A stretch of 64,000 bases of DNA, from contig WIXG01000188.1 of NCBI GenBank assembly GCA_009869945.1, positions 1 to 64,000 of the forward strand, read 5' to 3'. Origin of the DNA: Mesaphorura yosii. Taxonomy: Eukaryota > Arthropoda > Collembola > Poduromorpha > Tullbergiidae. This document shows, in pieces, positions 42,701 through 56,600 of the stretch. Under the pieces are notes generated by a model that did not search any database, was not told the origin of the DNA, and saw nothing but the letters and a program-made list of their open reading frames with translations. How positions within the stretch are numbered: the first letter of the stretch is position 1; each line of letters begins with the position of its first letter. The translations under genes and the position numbers were made by a program.

Positions 42701-45700
42701 ATGGAAAGTATTGCATTTTGTGCACAGTGAGGTCCATTCCTTCCACACAAGGTAGAATATTCATTGCGCTTCATTTTCAAGCGTGGGTGGCACATAAACA
42801 CGTGCGGAGCGGGTTGCACTGACCGCACGTGCTAAATTATCGATTAGAGTCCAACGGTCGCAATGGAGGCTGAGTTCTTTCCTTCCAAAGTGTACTCAGG
42901 TGTCAAGTTCATGAAGGCATCGTAGCGAGTAATGAGCAACAAAACATCTAAATTTATCGCCTGTTCCGCCTTCTATTGGCAAAGCACTTCGAGAAATGCT
43001 ACAGTATTAGTGAGATGAGAAGTCGTTCATATTTTACTACCGTAAAATTGTTTGCCAGCAGCATATCGTCAGTTTCGCCAACTACTTTGGTTGCAGCACT
43101 AACGTAGGTAGGCGTAATTTTAACCATATCCATTCTGGCAACCTGTAATCGTCACCGGCTGCTAACTGCTGACACTGACAATAAAAATTAAGATATAAAG
43201 CATTTTAAAGTGTTTTTTATGATTAATCTCCCTCGCGATGGTGTTTATGCTTATTTGTCGGCTTGTTTAATGTCTGCATGTGCACTACTAGTACCTTCAT
43301 AAAAATATTATTGCTCCGCTGAACATTCGTTCATTCAAATCAAGTATCAAACGAATTAAAGTTACCGACTCCATACATTAAAGTGGCAATAACATAAACA
43401 ATGCATCATAATTTTGCCTTTGCGTTAATAACTCCCGGCCCGGCCGAGTTGAACAGGAAATTAAAATGTCTCGCCAGGTCCATGGTCAATCAAGCGACAT
43501 GTACCGATATCGATAATACGATGAGCCACTGCTGCTATCGTGGTAAGCACCGAAAATTGCAAACAAAGACTCTTGCAGAATTGGCATGGCATGGCGTTGG
43601 GCAGTAAAAGGCTTGCATCAAGAAACGCGCCAGGCACTTTACTTGGCTCTACTTCGTCTGGCTCCATCGCTGTGTTTATGTTGTTCCGTTGGTTCGTTCA
43701 TAAGATACAAGGCGAAAAGTATTACTCCGCCAATTCATTCACAAAGTGCGAAGGAGAAAAGCAGAATGAGCTGCTCAACCCTTTGCTACGAATTGAGCAT
43801 TTGGGTGTCTTGTCTTGCCATCTTATTTATCGTGCCTAAAACTATCTCCGATTGTTCCTGTCTGTCAGATGTGCAACGAAGAGCTCATCGAGTCACAGGT
43901 CATACAATTAGAATTAATAGATAATGAATTAAATCTACGAAACGATGAAACCAAGCAGCAGTTGCTTTGCAGTGGTACGCAGCAAACAGTTGAGCAATGA
44001 AATCAATAAAAGTGGAACTAGATTTTGAGACCAGTTGCACATTAAGGTGGCAAGAACCAAGAGGCAAGGCAGCAGCAGGTTAAGACTGAACGTCTGTCTG
44101 AGCGAGCGAGCAGCGCGAGGGGTCTGTGCATAGGCATGGCATTGGATTGAGGAACCAACACGAGTTTCGGTCTCGTCTCCGCGTATTTCACGTTATTACG
44201 TACATTGTCGTTGTGTCCACAGAAGACATAACCGAGAAAACAGAATGTTGAATGTACACAATTCCACGTCTGTGTGCAGGAAACAAGTGTGGAGTTTCTT
44301 CTGCTGCTAGGCTGGTGAATGTGAGATTTTCCAAACATGCGAAGGGTTTCTTCTTTCTTTACTTTAGCTTTAGCTCCTGGTTGTTGTTATTTTGTCATGT
44401 CTCGTGATAGTAATGCGTATGGTGTCAAAAAGTACGTAAAGTGGTGCCTCTTTTGCCCACGGACCACATGTGCTCCTTGAATTCAGATTTCATCAGTGGA
44501 GAGAAATGCATGGCAGACGAGCCGTTGTACGATATTGTGTTGTGATGATTTTACTTGGACCCTCATTTAGCAGCAACAAGTAACTTACTGCATTTTAAGA
44601 CATGAGAGGTTGAGCACGTCGGCTGACACGCCGATGCGATGCCGTCTGCTTCACGTTTCCCATTTCCTGTTGTCCTGTCATGATTATCCCTCTGCTGCCA
44701 TGAGACAACCTGTGAGACGTTGAATGTTGTACTAATTTCTGGTAAATGCGTAGAATTTTTCAAGCCAAAGCCACACTTAACAATTTCTGAGGTCAGGAAA
44801 GTTCTTATCCAATCGATGGAAAAGTTTGCATAAGAAAGAAGTGTGATTCCGTACAAATTCTGCAATCGCATTGAATTCGCAAATCGGGTATTTATTTGTA
44901 ACAGCGTGATCTTGGAAACTTAACAAGCTGGCTCAGCTACATGGCTTCATCGGGTACAAATTCCAAGCTTGAAGTGCCCGTTTCCTAGCACCAACATGGC
45001 GTCGATGGCGTCAGGCGTAGTTTGGCGTCAGGTTATACTAACTCACAACTTGATGCTCTCCTGGCATTGTGACTGGGTGAATTCGACTCGGATTTTTCAT
45101 TTTCGCTGTCGTCGCACTGTACTGGGCCTTTACATTAGCCACTTAAATGCAACATTTACCTGGCAAGACTCCCATCGCATTTAATACGACTTGGAACTTG
45201 GTAGTGTCCGCAACCGCGCCTACCCGAAAATTCATATGCTCCGTGTCCATGTCGTATCACTTAACTTCGTATCGTCGCCTTCCCTGGCCTAAGCGCTACC
45301 CATGCCTATCGCTATCGTATTTCAAGCTCGAGCTCGCTAATTGAACCACGCACGCATGCCGCCAGAGCATCACACCAAGTATATTGATTATGAATAGAAT
45401 TCTTCAGCACAATATTTCTTTGAAGATCCATTCCCTTGTAAGTTTGGAGTTGAGTTCAATCGTGTCGAATAAACTCTTGCCTTCTTCCATGTGTGTACAC
45501 GTTGCACATTGCTTATCTCCCAGCAATGGTGATTCGTTTCCATTCGTCACTTTCCAGACCAGGACATGTGAATATGAAAAACATTTACTTATTAGTGAGC
45601 AATTTTGAGCGCTGCGCTAGTGTTTAATTCCTTTGCTTCTTGTAAATTGGTTGTATATGCGTATTCCAAATGCTGTCTGCATTGCATGCCATGCCACTGC

Positions 45701-47633
45701 TACGTAACTTTAGCTCCGGTATTTGGAACCCGACAAAAGCCCGAAAACAGGCAGGGTTTTGGAGTTGGAAACAGGCAGGGAAGCGTGGCTCTAGCCGTGC
45801 CACGCTTAGTGCTTGGTCTGCTTGGAGAACGGGACATCGAGAGCGAGATAGGGAAAAACCTGACAAAATGCATACGCGATCAGCAGTTGAGTAAAGTACG
45901 GGCACATGATCGGTGCACGTTTTCAGTTCCAGAAAAACAAAATTCGCATCGTACCACGGGCGATTCCCAGCCTCGTCTCGCGTGTCGTTGCCGTGTTTCA
46001 GATTTCCAAAACTAACCCCGCGTCAACGTCGTGAGATTCGGACAGCAACGCCAACACATAGCGCGAACGAGTGAAGCGAGCCAGGCAATTAAAATCTGTG
46101 CTGTTCTACAATTAAGCACAAGCAGGCTGTCGGTGCCCGTACGCAGTCTCGTGAATTCGAAGAAGTTAACTTGCGCTTGTGATTTCTTGAAACACGAAAA
46201 GCAGAAGATCAAGATCCGGTTCGTTCGTCTTTTTGGTGTTCGCCCAGTCTGATCTTTAACGTACTGCTGCATTTTGCATCACATTATGTAAGAAGTACAG
46301 TTTAAAGCTTGGAAGATTTGGTCTGGCCGTGTGGTGTGAACTATGAAGTGGCAAGAGGGTTGGACGTTGTATAATATAATTCGAGTTAGTCAGTTTCATG
46401 AAATCTCAGTCTGTAAACTCAGTACACTCGACTTGCCGTATCACAATATTGAACTCAACCAAGCAGGCCGTAATTGTATGATGATGGTATACTGAAACTC
46501 AAGTCATTGAAATTGAAATTAGAATACTACACACAGGTTAACTTTTGAGGTTTTCGCCTCGCCACAGTCCGCAGTCTGTGCACACGCAGAGGAGAGGCAA
46601 GCAGCAATAAGAGCAATACCATATACATGTAGCGTCATCATCGTCAGCTCGGCGAAGGTTAACTTAAAACTGAACTTCATTCATAAATTAGTATTTGACT
46701 CTTCCATATTCATACGGCTGCCCACTTAGCAGCCAACCACCAGCATGGCAGCGTAGCAGCATCGATAACGATTATAGATTTCATTCATGAATAATTACAG
46801 CTGCACTCTACTCCTGTGATGGAATCGGATCGCATCATTCATATCGCATGAGAGCAATTGAATAATCTCCAGTAAACTGTAATTGTGTAATCCTCAATCA
46901 GTGCATCACAGAACAGCAGCAGTTGCAGACAAGTGTACAAGTGTTTGAGTCTGCACAAATATCAAACAGATTGTGAACTTTCTTGACTTGATACTCGGAT
47001 TTGGAACTCGTGCAGCACAAAGATGTGAGAACTCTACGATTTCTATAAACTGGAAATGTGCTACAAAACTTCAAGATTCGAATGAAGAGTTGAGCTCAAC
47101 AAGAAGAAATTAAGGATAAACGTCTAAAAATGATGACAAGACTCGATCCAGTTTTGGTGGTACCACTTGACATTGTTCCGAATGGGTAGGCTGATCCTTT
47201 CCGCGTCATCGAATTAGTCATCAGTATTACCCCAAATTGTCTATTAACAAGCGGAAGGCGAAGGTGTGCAGTCAGGTACATTGTTGTGAAGTCATACTGA
47301 CTGACCGAGCAAATGCAGTTTTAAGACCAAACGCAGTGACATTTGGCAGTTCTCACTCAAAACCGAAATAGTCCACGCTTACCTCGCCCATCGAAACAAG
47401 CAAGTTCCAATCCTAACCCCAAACCCAGCCACGAATTAATTTGGAAATATTGTTCACGGAGTTTAATTAACCAATTCAAGATAAAGCTCCAAAGTCCATA
47501 TTACGGAGGCAGGCTGACCTCGCACCAACAACAGCCGTTGCAGCCGCCTTTGGTTTGGTCCTGGTCGCCCGTCGTTGACGAATCGGTTCTAAATGGTGTG
47601 AATTCCGCAAACACAAGATATTATTCCCAATTG

Positions 47634-47698
47634 ATGGTAGTGGATGAACTTCGACCACACTCAGATTTAGTGATGTCGTTGTCAGAACCATACGAAGA
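47634..47698 (+). CDS. SPRED: SPRED first coding exon
   Basis: Encodes [21 protein letters not shown] plus two bases of a split Asp codon; donor GTAAGC at 47699. The identification rests on exact phase fit to the EVH1 exon (giving [12 protein letters not shown]) and on resemblance to the short acidic leader of other SPREDs. The frame stays open upstream to about 47343 but has no ATG there. Neither candidate ATG has an ideal context. Confidence 0.75.
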
Positions 47699-50600
47699 GT
47701 AAGCCCACTTTATAAATTCTTCCTTCAGTTGATGTCTAGCTAGATCTTAGCCATTTCATTTCAAAGTTGTTTGGATGTATGCAGCATTTCTATCTTAATG
47801 CGGTTTAAGAATGAATGATGAATGCTTGTTCCCTGCGTACGAGTTAATTGATTTTGATTAAAGGTCAACTTGAAATCGGTCATCGAGTGAACTTTATGAA
47901 CTCCGCTAGCTTAACCAACCTGCTGTAATTATTTTTCTGTTGATGGGGTGTAAGGTTAAGGCTGAGGCCAAGATTTCGAGTTTGGGTGGATTTTTTCCAA
48001 TTACATGAAAAATCCTCTAGTTTACTGTAAATCTGAATTGAGTTTCAGTTTGTCAAGAGACTTCAGGATACTGTTTGCAGTCGAACAGAATTTGATATTT
48101 CAGACCACACAGTATTTACTCCGTGCGCACCGAAATTCGGTTTTTCTTTTTCGGGTGTAATTTCTCATATCGCCGGTTGTCTCACTTTCCCGTTCGTATT
48201 TCGTTCTATTTGTCGTTTCACCGTGCAAGACCTGGGACAATATGCATCTAGCTAGCAGAAAAGTACTAGGACAATGGACACTCCCAGGCCGGACTTTCAC
48301 GGCTGTATTCCATGTTAAATCTGCAACTTGTATTTATTTCTGTCGGTTGACAGTTGTTTAGGTATTTAGTTTAGTTTATTCACTTTCGAAGCGACAAATA
48401 TCGGTTTTGGAATGTATGTAACAAATAGGTCCCCATTCTGAGGATAATGCCAAGCAAGAAAAAGATTCGAAGTGTGCAGAGACTTTTTGATAAAGCTTCG
48501 CAAATACAATTCTTGGAATCGAATAATCAGGTTTTGAAAAAGCAGTGCTAAGTATTGGCAACAGAATCGCACTCACTTTTCCTTTTGCTGCCGTTCTCGT
48601 TTCTTGGTAATTTTATCTTTTTCCTTATTCACTGCCTAAGCGCTACGTTTTGGACCTCGATTTATCTTTTTACTCTCTGTTGGTCAATTGACCACTCTTA
48701 TTATCGATTTAACTTACGAACTAAATACCTACACATTCTTAACGGACGAATTTTTTTCGGAAGCAAAAGAAGTGAGAAATTATTCTAAGATGCTTTTTCT
48801 CTTACGCCACGAGAAATAAGCACCGAAATAAAATCGTCGAGGCATTCCGACAGAAATTAGCTCATCTTTTGCAATAATTCTTAATAGAGTCGCAAGACAC
48901 TAGAACTGGCAGTGCTTGCAAAGGAATTTGCTTACGGATCACACTTTTTGATGTATTACAAATAAGCTGTCAATGAAGCTTCTCGTCTAGCCAAAGCAAA
49001 CCACACAATCTAGCCAGGTACTACACTGAATGACCTTATTGCGGTATTTAAAACTGACATCGGGTAACCATTCCATTCCTTGTCCTCCTTTTGCTGATTG
49101 TCATCATTGTTGTGTGAGCATGTAATGAATGCTTCTAAAATATCTGCAGCGATCAGCGATGCAACATTCTATTCTTCTGCATATTCTATGACTGCAAGTG
49201 GCAATTCGAACAAGCTACAACCCAAGCAGTATTAACTCGTGACAGGCTGGTCAATGCTAAATGCTAACCGCCTCTCCATTCCGTTATGGTCAAGTCAAGT
49301 CAAAATTGATTTTATGTAGGAGTTGTTGGAGTAGACATGTTCTTTGATTTTGGAGACTGGCGTTGCTTATTGATTGACACCGACGTAAAGGTTAAAGGAA
49401 TATTTAGGACCTGCGCAGACTAATCAGTCTGATTCGGATTCGGAGAAATCGGGTAGCCATGCCTGTCTGCAAAGTTAGAATGAAATGTCACAGTGGTTAT
49501 TAAGCGTCTCTGACAATGACACTAGCGTTAATGTTGACCATTGAATGTAAATGATGTTGTCGGATAATAGACAACTGCCCACACGGCCAGACTACAACCA
49601 GGAACTCTTTCTGTTCTTCCGCGCTGCTGATGCTTGACTCTTTTCTGCCACAGGCATTCGAATGAAGAATGAAAGTAGTCAACAAGTCCATCTATTAAAT
49701 TGTAGCCAGCAGGAAAGTTGAATGCGGGTTTGCGGAGTTCAAAAATGCCAATTGACTCGAACTTTTATCAGTACACGAAATTTGCATGTTCGTAAGTTTA
49801 ACCAGAGCCGTGGGTGGATGAAATGAAAAACTTAAAACTTCGGATTTTGTTGGTCGTGGCTTTTCACCTCAGGGGCCTCAGGCTTCTGTCTTTCGCCTAT
49901 TTTGGAACCATTCTCGCTACAGAGATTTAATCGTCTCCAAAAGGTTAGGGTAATAAAAATGTGGGATGTTACGCTTTCTTTCAGATTCGGAGAATTTATA
50001 TTTGGAATTTGAAAAATGTTAAAAATACAATCCAAAGGTAATGAGTAGTCAAGAACAAGATGAATACGTCACATCATTAGTCACACACTTTTAGATTCTT
50101 TTTTGTGGGAAGCGGTAGCAATAGCGGGGAAAGTTTCCTAGTTCTGAACAATTATGGTTTATACTTGATTGTACGATACACTGGAGGTGGCGAAAAGTTC
50201 ACTCATGCGACATCAATTCAGTTTACTCCCAACTTCACGTATTTAGTACTGCGCATTATTTCATTTCATTTACGGTTTCCGAGAATTTTAGTTCGCACGT
50301 ACAATCTCGTCAGATACGACATACATCTACGTGCTGTACCTTGTCATGTGAGCGTAAGCGTCTATTTTTCTCGCTGGAATGGCTAGAAAGTTGTAGAGCC
50401 AGCTGAAGCTGAAGCGTTGGTTGCAGACGAGTGCAGGTTGAAAAGTTGACGTTGGATGGGATGGAGGCTGAGACCGAGGCAACCATGCTGCTAAATCGAT
50501 GGAGTGTGCACTGTGCACGATCTACGAAGTCAGGAATGGAGATCTCGGCAAACCTGCTGCAGGTATTACGCACACCAAGGACTCGATACTCGAGGCCCAG

Positions 50601-53600
50601 CCGTTTGTAAAATGAATCTTGCAAATCATATTCGCATTAAGAGTTGTACTGTGTACTACTCACAATAGAGCCAAGCGCAAATTCTGAGTTTAAGGCTTGA
50701 AGATGAATCAATTTATTAGAGTCTGGAAATCATGCCTCTAATGTGATGTCAAATAACTTGTACGAAAACGAAAGCACGAGTTTCCAGTTCAAATTTGGTA
50801 GATTTGACAAACAAAATGCAGAATACACGTGGAATGGAAAGATTACAGCTTGACTCGAGTTGATCAGTCAAATACAGCAAATTGAGCTTAACTCGATAAA
50901 TTGTGTCAATATTCGTCCATGAAGCGTGAATTATGCCACATTAATGTGTGATGTGAATGCGAACCTATGGCATTGTGTGATTTGAGTTTATTCAATCATT
51001 CTTTGAGTCTCACGATAAGCCGCCTTGACTTGACTTTTATATGTACACGCATCTTGTCAGTCGGCACATATCACATCACAAGGGTGAATATGAATGAATG
51101 TGCATTCGATCTTTCACATGACATACGGCAAGGCTGTCTCATTTGAAATTCTTTGAAACTACTTTGTTGTTCCTGATAACAATCTTTTGGAATCTGTCAC
51201 CATCATCACGTACCGAGGCAGAAGAGTTAAGGAGTTAATCTGTTGTTTCAATCAAACTTCTCTAAAATGCGTCAATGAATTCCTGTTCCTGGCTCACGTT
51301 TCGCATAAGTGAGTCTGTCGTCTGGATTTGTACTACTGTAAACTGCTTCAAATGCTGCAGTTCGTCTCGTCGGGCTCGTTTGTGTTTTGCAGTTCATTTC
51401 AGACACAGTTACAGAAGGAAACTTGTGAACGTGAAGGGAAGTTGTCGTCGCTCGGCCGGGCTCGGAATCATACTTTTGTGAATGGATATAAAAAACAATG
51501 AATGAATTTATTACGTATTTTTCTGTGAATGAATGGGAAAACGTGGAAGCCTGCCTTGTTTACTACTATTATTATTTTATGACTATCAGAATAAGACGCA
51601 GACAGATTTCATTCACAATGCAGCCGTAGCCGTCGTATGCTTTTGCATTAATGCACAAAAAAGCCGATAGGAGACATAGCAGCTTACCCAGGAATCAAAA
51701 TTAAGACGCGTATTATTATTGTACAGGATATGAAGCAGAGGGTTACAAATTTAGACTTAATCGTGTGCTGTCGCTATACTATACCATCAAATGGTGTAAC
51801 CAGAATAAATATGATGAATTCATGAATGATGTCCCAAACCGTAGCGTAGCAAGAGCATTGGCATTACTTACAAAGTCATAGTTTTTTGCGCGACGCTACG
51901 TTACGCAATGAACACAAGAGCAAAGGGAATGTGTAATTACTAAATACGTTTGTGCAATGCGTTTACCAGATTGCTAGACCAAGCTAATAGCTAAGTAATT
52001 ATCTACGATAAGGCAAAATAATTTGAAAGAGGGTGTTCTTCCATTCATTTTATCTGATTTCAATTGGCACACATACTCATGTACGAAATGCGTTATTCGC
52101 GAAATCATGAATGATGAGTCTCGCTTGCAACGGTTGAAGCGACTGCCTGATTCATTCATTCTTCACTTTGCTAATTGCTTGCCTTGAATCAAGATGCCTT
52201 AATTGAGTTTAAAAGGTTCAGATTCAGTTCAGCTGCTGCAGTGCATTTGGCATTAACAAATTTAAACTGTTAATCCATCACTGCATGAAATATTAAATGG
52301 GCTGAATGTAGTACACAGTCGAGATGTTCTCTACTCTACACTAACAAGGGGATTATGATTTTGAATTACTGTCGTCATTTCTTTAGCATATTAGCATCAC
52401 AAATGCTAAAATGAAGTCGCATGGGACACTATACATGAAATTTTGAATAAGCGAAAGAAAGAAGAATAGAGATGAGAAAGACTAAAGATTGGAGCGAGAG
52501 CAGACTCCCTAATTTTTATTTATTGCTTCTACAGGATCCAAGTTTATGAAATATGCATTGAATGTATGAATGACTGTGAGCATAAATTCTTGCTCTTTTT
52601 TACATTTTGGGCTCATTTTTAACTCCTTACTCATGATGAGCCTTAAAATACACGGTGTGGACGGAAGTCGGGTGGCTTTGATAAACTAATTACATGCTGT
52701 GATTTTGATTTGTTTCAGTGGCCAATTCCTGGTTCGAGTTCGGGCTCAAGTGATGACGAGGGATGATAGCAGCGGCGGATGGGTTCCGCTTGGCGGTGGT
52801 GGCTTATCGAACGTATCAGTGCGCAAACGGACACGGGATAAGAATGAATACCTTATTCACGGGAAAAGGATATCCGATCAATCTGTAAGAAAACACTTCT
52901 GGAACCAGTTCATTTATTCTCTCCGCTCTTTTGTTTTGTCAGGATGGCCCCGTCTATTTGTAGAGATTTCATATGTGATAACTTCATTGTGAACGTAGTT
53001 TAGATATTTCCGTCAAGGCATTGGCCAGATCCGTTGGGTTTTTACAGTTGGTGAATGAGATAGAATATTGCGCCCTTTTGCCTTTTCTCTCAAAGTCAAA
53101 CCCTGTACATATGTGTTAAGAATTCTTATCCACCCTTGCTTCAAACTCCGTTCGCGGACTAAAGTCTCTGTAACGTAATTTCTGAGGTTACTGGCTCTGG
53201 GTTTCAGTCCTGTTCGTACACTAAAATGCTTCTTGGCTCTTGTGACTCGGTCTCTCGGCCCGGGCCTGAGCGAACACAATTTCTTGTATCCTGACCCCAA
53301 CATTTGTTCAGTCCATAAACTGAAGACTGTAGAGCATAACTGACGCTACAACATGGAATACATGTGTTAAACCCATTTCCGGCCTGGAAAGCTTACAATT
53401 TTAAAACCCTCTCTTTTCTTGCAGGTTGTACTTAGCTGCACGATAAAGAAGGACTTTGAGTACAATAAAGTTATGCCAACATTTCATCATTGGAAGACGG
53501 GTGAGAAAAAATTCGGTCTCACTTTCCAAACGGCAGCTGATGCACGGGCTTTCGATAAAGGAGTTCGGATGGCGATTGAAGATCTCATGGACGGTAAGTT

Positions 53601-56600
53601 CATTCCGCCTGCCTGCCCGCCCGAATAAAGGAAATTCTTTTGTAAATGCCATGCTGAAATGATTTACATGCCAATGTCTTTAACAACTTTAACAAACAGA
53701 ATTCTGAATCAACCTTTCAATTTGACGTAGAACAGATATTTTATGTCCGCTTTTACAAGCACAAACTCAAAAGCTCGAGGTGTGATCAAATCTATTAAGC
53801 AGACAGGCGCTTGATCGCGGACTTAATGCAAGTACCTTTTACGTTCCCTTTTATGAGTCAAGAATTGAAATGCTTTTACGCTCCTTTGCTCGTCATAGCA
53901 TGAGCAGAAGGACTCTTTTATTACGCCATTCGATTACGACTCATTTATTATTTCGCATTCATTCATTTCTTGTTATTGTTTCTGCGCCGCACTTTACTCA
54001 TATCGTAAAAGGGGATGAAAGAAAAACACATTCATTTCTATTATTTTATGCGAGTATCGAAAGCGGTAGTGATGAGCATGCTTGAGAGTTGAGAGTCCAA
54101 CGTGTAATCTGAAGTCCAAGCAGAATTGTTTCTAGTGACGTTGTTTTCATGAGCTACTCACACGTGCCGGCAATTTGTCTCTTTATTATCCTCGCCTCGC
54201 TCTGGCCTGGACTCTGCATAACACAACCAGAAGTTGTTTATTCATTCATTTGATATCTTCGAATAAAGCATGTGCTTTATGACGCATTTACTCTCGGTCG
54301 TAGTCGCATTCGGCGACTAGGCAGACGCTTTCATACTTCATGCATTTACATTAACGGTAATAAAAATTCAGCCGCATTGATTTAACATCTACAATTATGA
54401 CGAATACTTCATTTAATGCCATAAAACAAGAATTTAATTGCTATCCTGTTTTCTCTTACTTATACTGATGATGATCTGTCTTTATTATGCTTGCTTACAT
54501 GGGATTGGTTGACGTGCGTCTATCTCGGTAAGTTTCGTGCTTTCTCCATCTCGGTTTAAGTGTTTTTGTGGTGACAAAATTCGGCGGTACACCCCAGTTT
54601 AACTGGTTGACGCATTTCACATCAACTTTCGTATCCGAACTTCGTCTACGATCTTTAAATTTGACGTCAGCCTGGGAAGCTTTCATTTCTAATTATTGCT
54701 AACTTAATGCATTGGAGGAGCAGCCAGTTTGGTCTTTATATGTGAAGAAAATGACTGATTTGCGTAGGCAGCAATGTCCTTCCACTCATTGTTGCTTTTG
54801 TTACCTGATTCTTAAATCAGGCCATCCATGAAACTCAGCCTTTATTCTTGAACGCAAAACTGGAATTCAGGCCATAGCGCACAACAATGCGCAGGTATAA
54901 TGCAGAGGCGCTAAATTGTTCCTTTCAGCCTCAACAATGACTTCTTTTTGAAAGCAAGTTCGGTTTGGGGTTTCTGGAACCTTTCAGCCCCGGTTCGCGT
55001 ACTCAAAATTTGTGTCGTAAGGAAATTGTGTTTTTACAAGGGCAAGTTGAAAAACAGGCCGGTCATTGTTGTTGAGCGGAAGAGAGTGAACGAATTATTA
55101 ATACAAGTGACATGCCCTACACGAAAACTTAATACGAATACATTTGATGAATGAGAGATGTGCACGGTTCTCGGTACTTCGTTGACTAAAGATCGTTGAG
55201 TTCGCTGAGTAAAGTAGATTTCATTGGCTTTCCTTTCCTTCAGAACTGTCAAGCTTATTATTAATAATACGTTTACTTCGAACCTCAACTTCGGAACTCA
55301 CAACTTTTGAGTACAGATTTCTCAAAATAATCATTATGAAAGGAATCAAGGCAAGGTACCAAAGTCGAGTCTCAAAATATCAATGTTTCAGTACGTTTAC
55401 TGTGATGGTGGAGTATTCATCCGCGACAATAATTTGACGGACCTGTTTGACAAAACAGCACAGAAAGCGAGGAGTTGTTGAGCTTACTATTGAAACTGTT
55501 GATTTGCAATTCCGATAGACCCGGGAAGTCGACACAGCCATTGCGAACATAAGTCTTGACTTACCCCCGCTCACACTAGCACACGATTTGAAAATCATAA
55601 TCTTTCTACTCTAGAACTTCATCTTTGGTTTCTGTTAAAGTCAAAGCAAAGGCATTCTGCTAATTCAAATTCATTCATTGGAAAATTCACATTCACAAAT
55701 ACAAAATTTAGATGAATGAAATGCGCGAGAAATGAGAATGGGAACGTCATGTCGCATGATGACATGAATAAAGAAGTCTAATTAAAAACGCGGAGATTCA
55801 AAATTCTGAATTGTTTGTTCCAAGGTAGTTTCCCAAGAGAATTCTTATCTGGGATGTCAGATTCCTTTCATATTTCGCATAATCTGGTTTGGAAATAATG
55901 CAGAAGTAATTTGGTTGTGATGTCGTGAGATTTGCTTGTTCTGGAAATGTAAATGTCATTCAACTAGTCACATTCTCTTGTCTTAATTGCATGTTCAAGA
56001 AGTTGGTTGAGATATTTCAATTACTCCGTACGCTGGTTATTATAATTCTGTCCTCTCTCCTTCCACTTCATCACATCATCACCAAACTTATTCCGAACTT
56101 CACATGCAGACTTCGGAAACTTCGACTCACGCGAAGACTCGAGTCTGAGCCGGAGACATGTGCAAAAGTAGATTTCAGATATGAAAATTTGGCTCCTGTT
56201 TGGAGTGTACACACATGAAAACAAAACCACGGGGTTTTAAGTGCGTGACGTCAAAAGTTTAATAGGACCCGGTTGCTGACGTCATATATTTCCAGTGCTT
56301 TTGTGTTCATTGATAGTGATGGCCGACCGCTTCCGTAATTTCGTTTCCATCGAAAAGTTACTGCCGGGCGGGCTGGGCGCATGAATCGAGCACGTCCTGT
56401 GCTTGACCGAAATCTCCTCGCCCTCACCGAACCAGAATCGTGCTGAACCGAACTTTTATTCAGAAGGCAATAATAATATTCAGGCAAATAGCGGATGTGG
56501 AAAATAAAATTGGTCGTTCGACTGACTATTTTGTGAATGAATTCGAAGTATTGGCATTTTGCCCAATTTCGATGGAGTCAGTACCAATAACAAAAGTGCA

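Larger units (their letters stand above)
30165..47633. other. Long non-coding interval between ALK and SPRED
   Basis: 17.5 kb with the ALK 3'UTR at the left end and the SPRED 5' flank at the right. No open frame shows a recognisable domain or a linkable exon series. Frames of 175 codons (38493-39020, +) and 171 codons (38871-39386, -) overlap on opposite strands and look compositional. Contents seen are an AT palindrome plus GGCACG repeats at 39741-39790, and many short ATTCATTC/GAATGAAT words. Regulatory DNA or non-coding RNA cannot be judged by eye. Confidence 0.6.
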
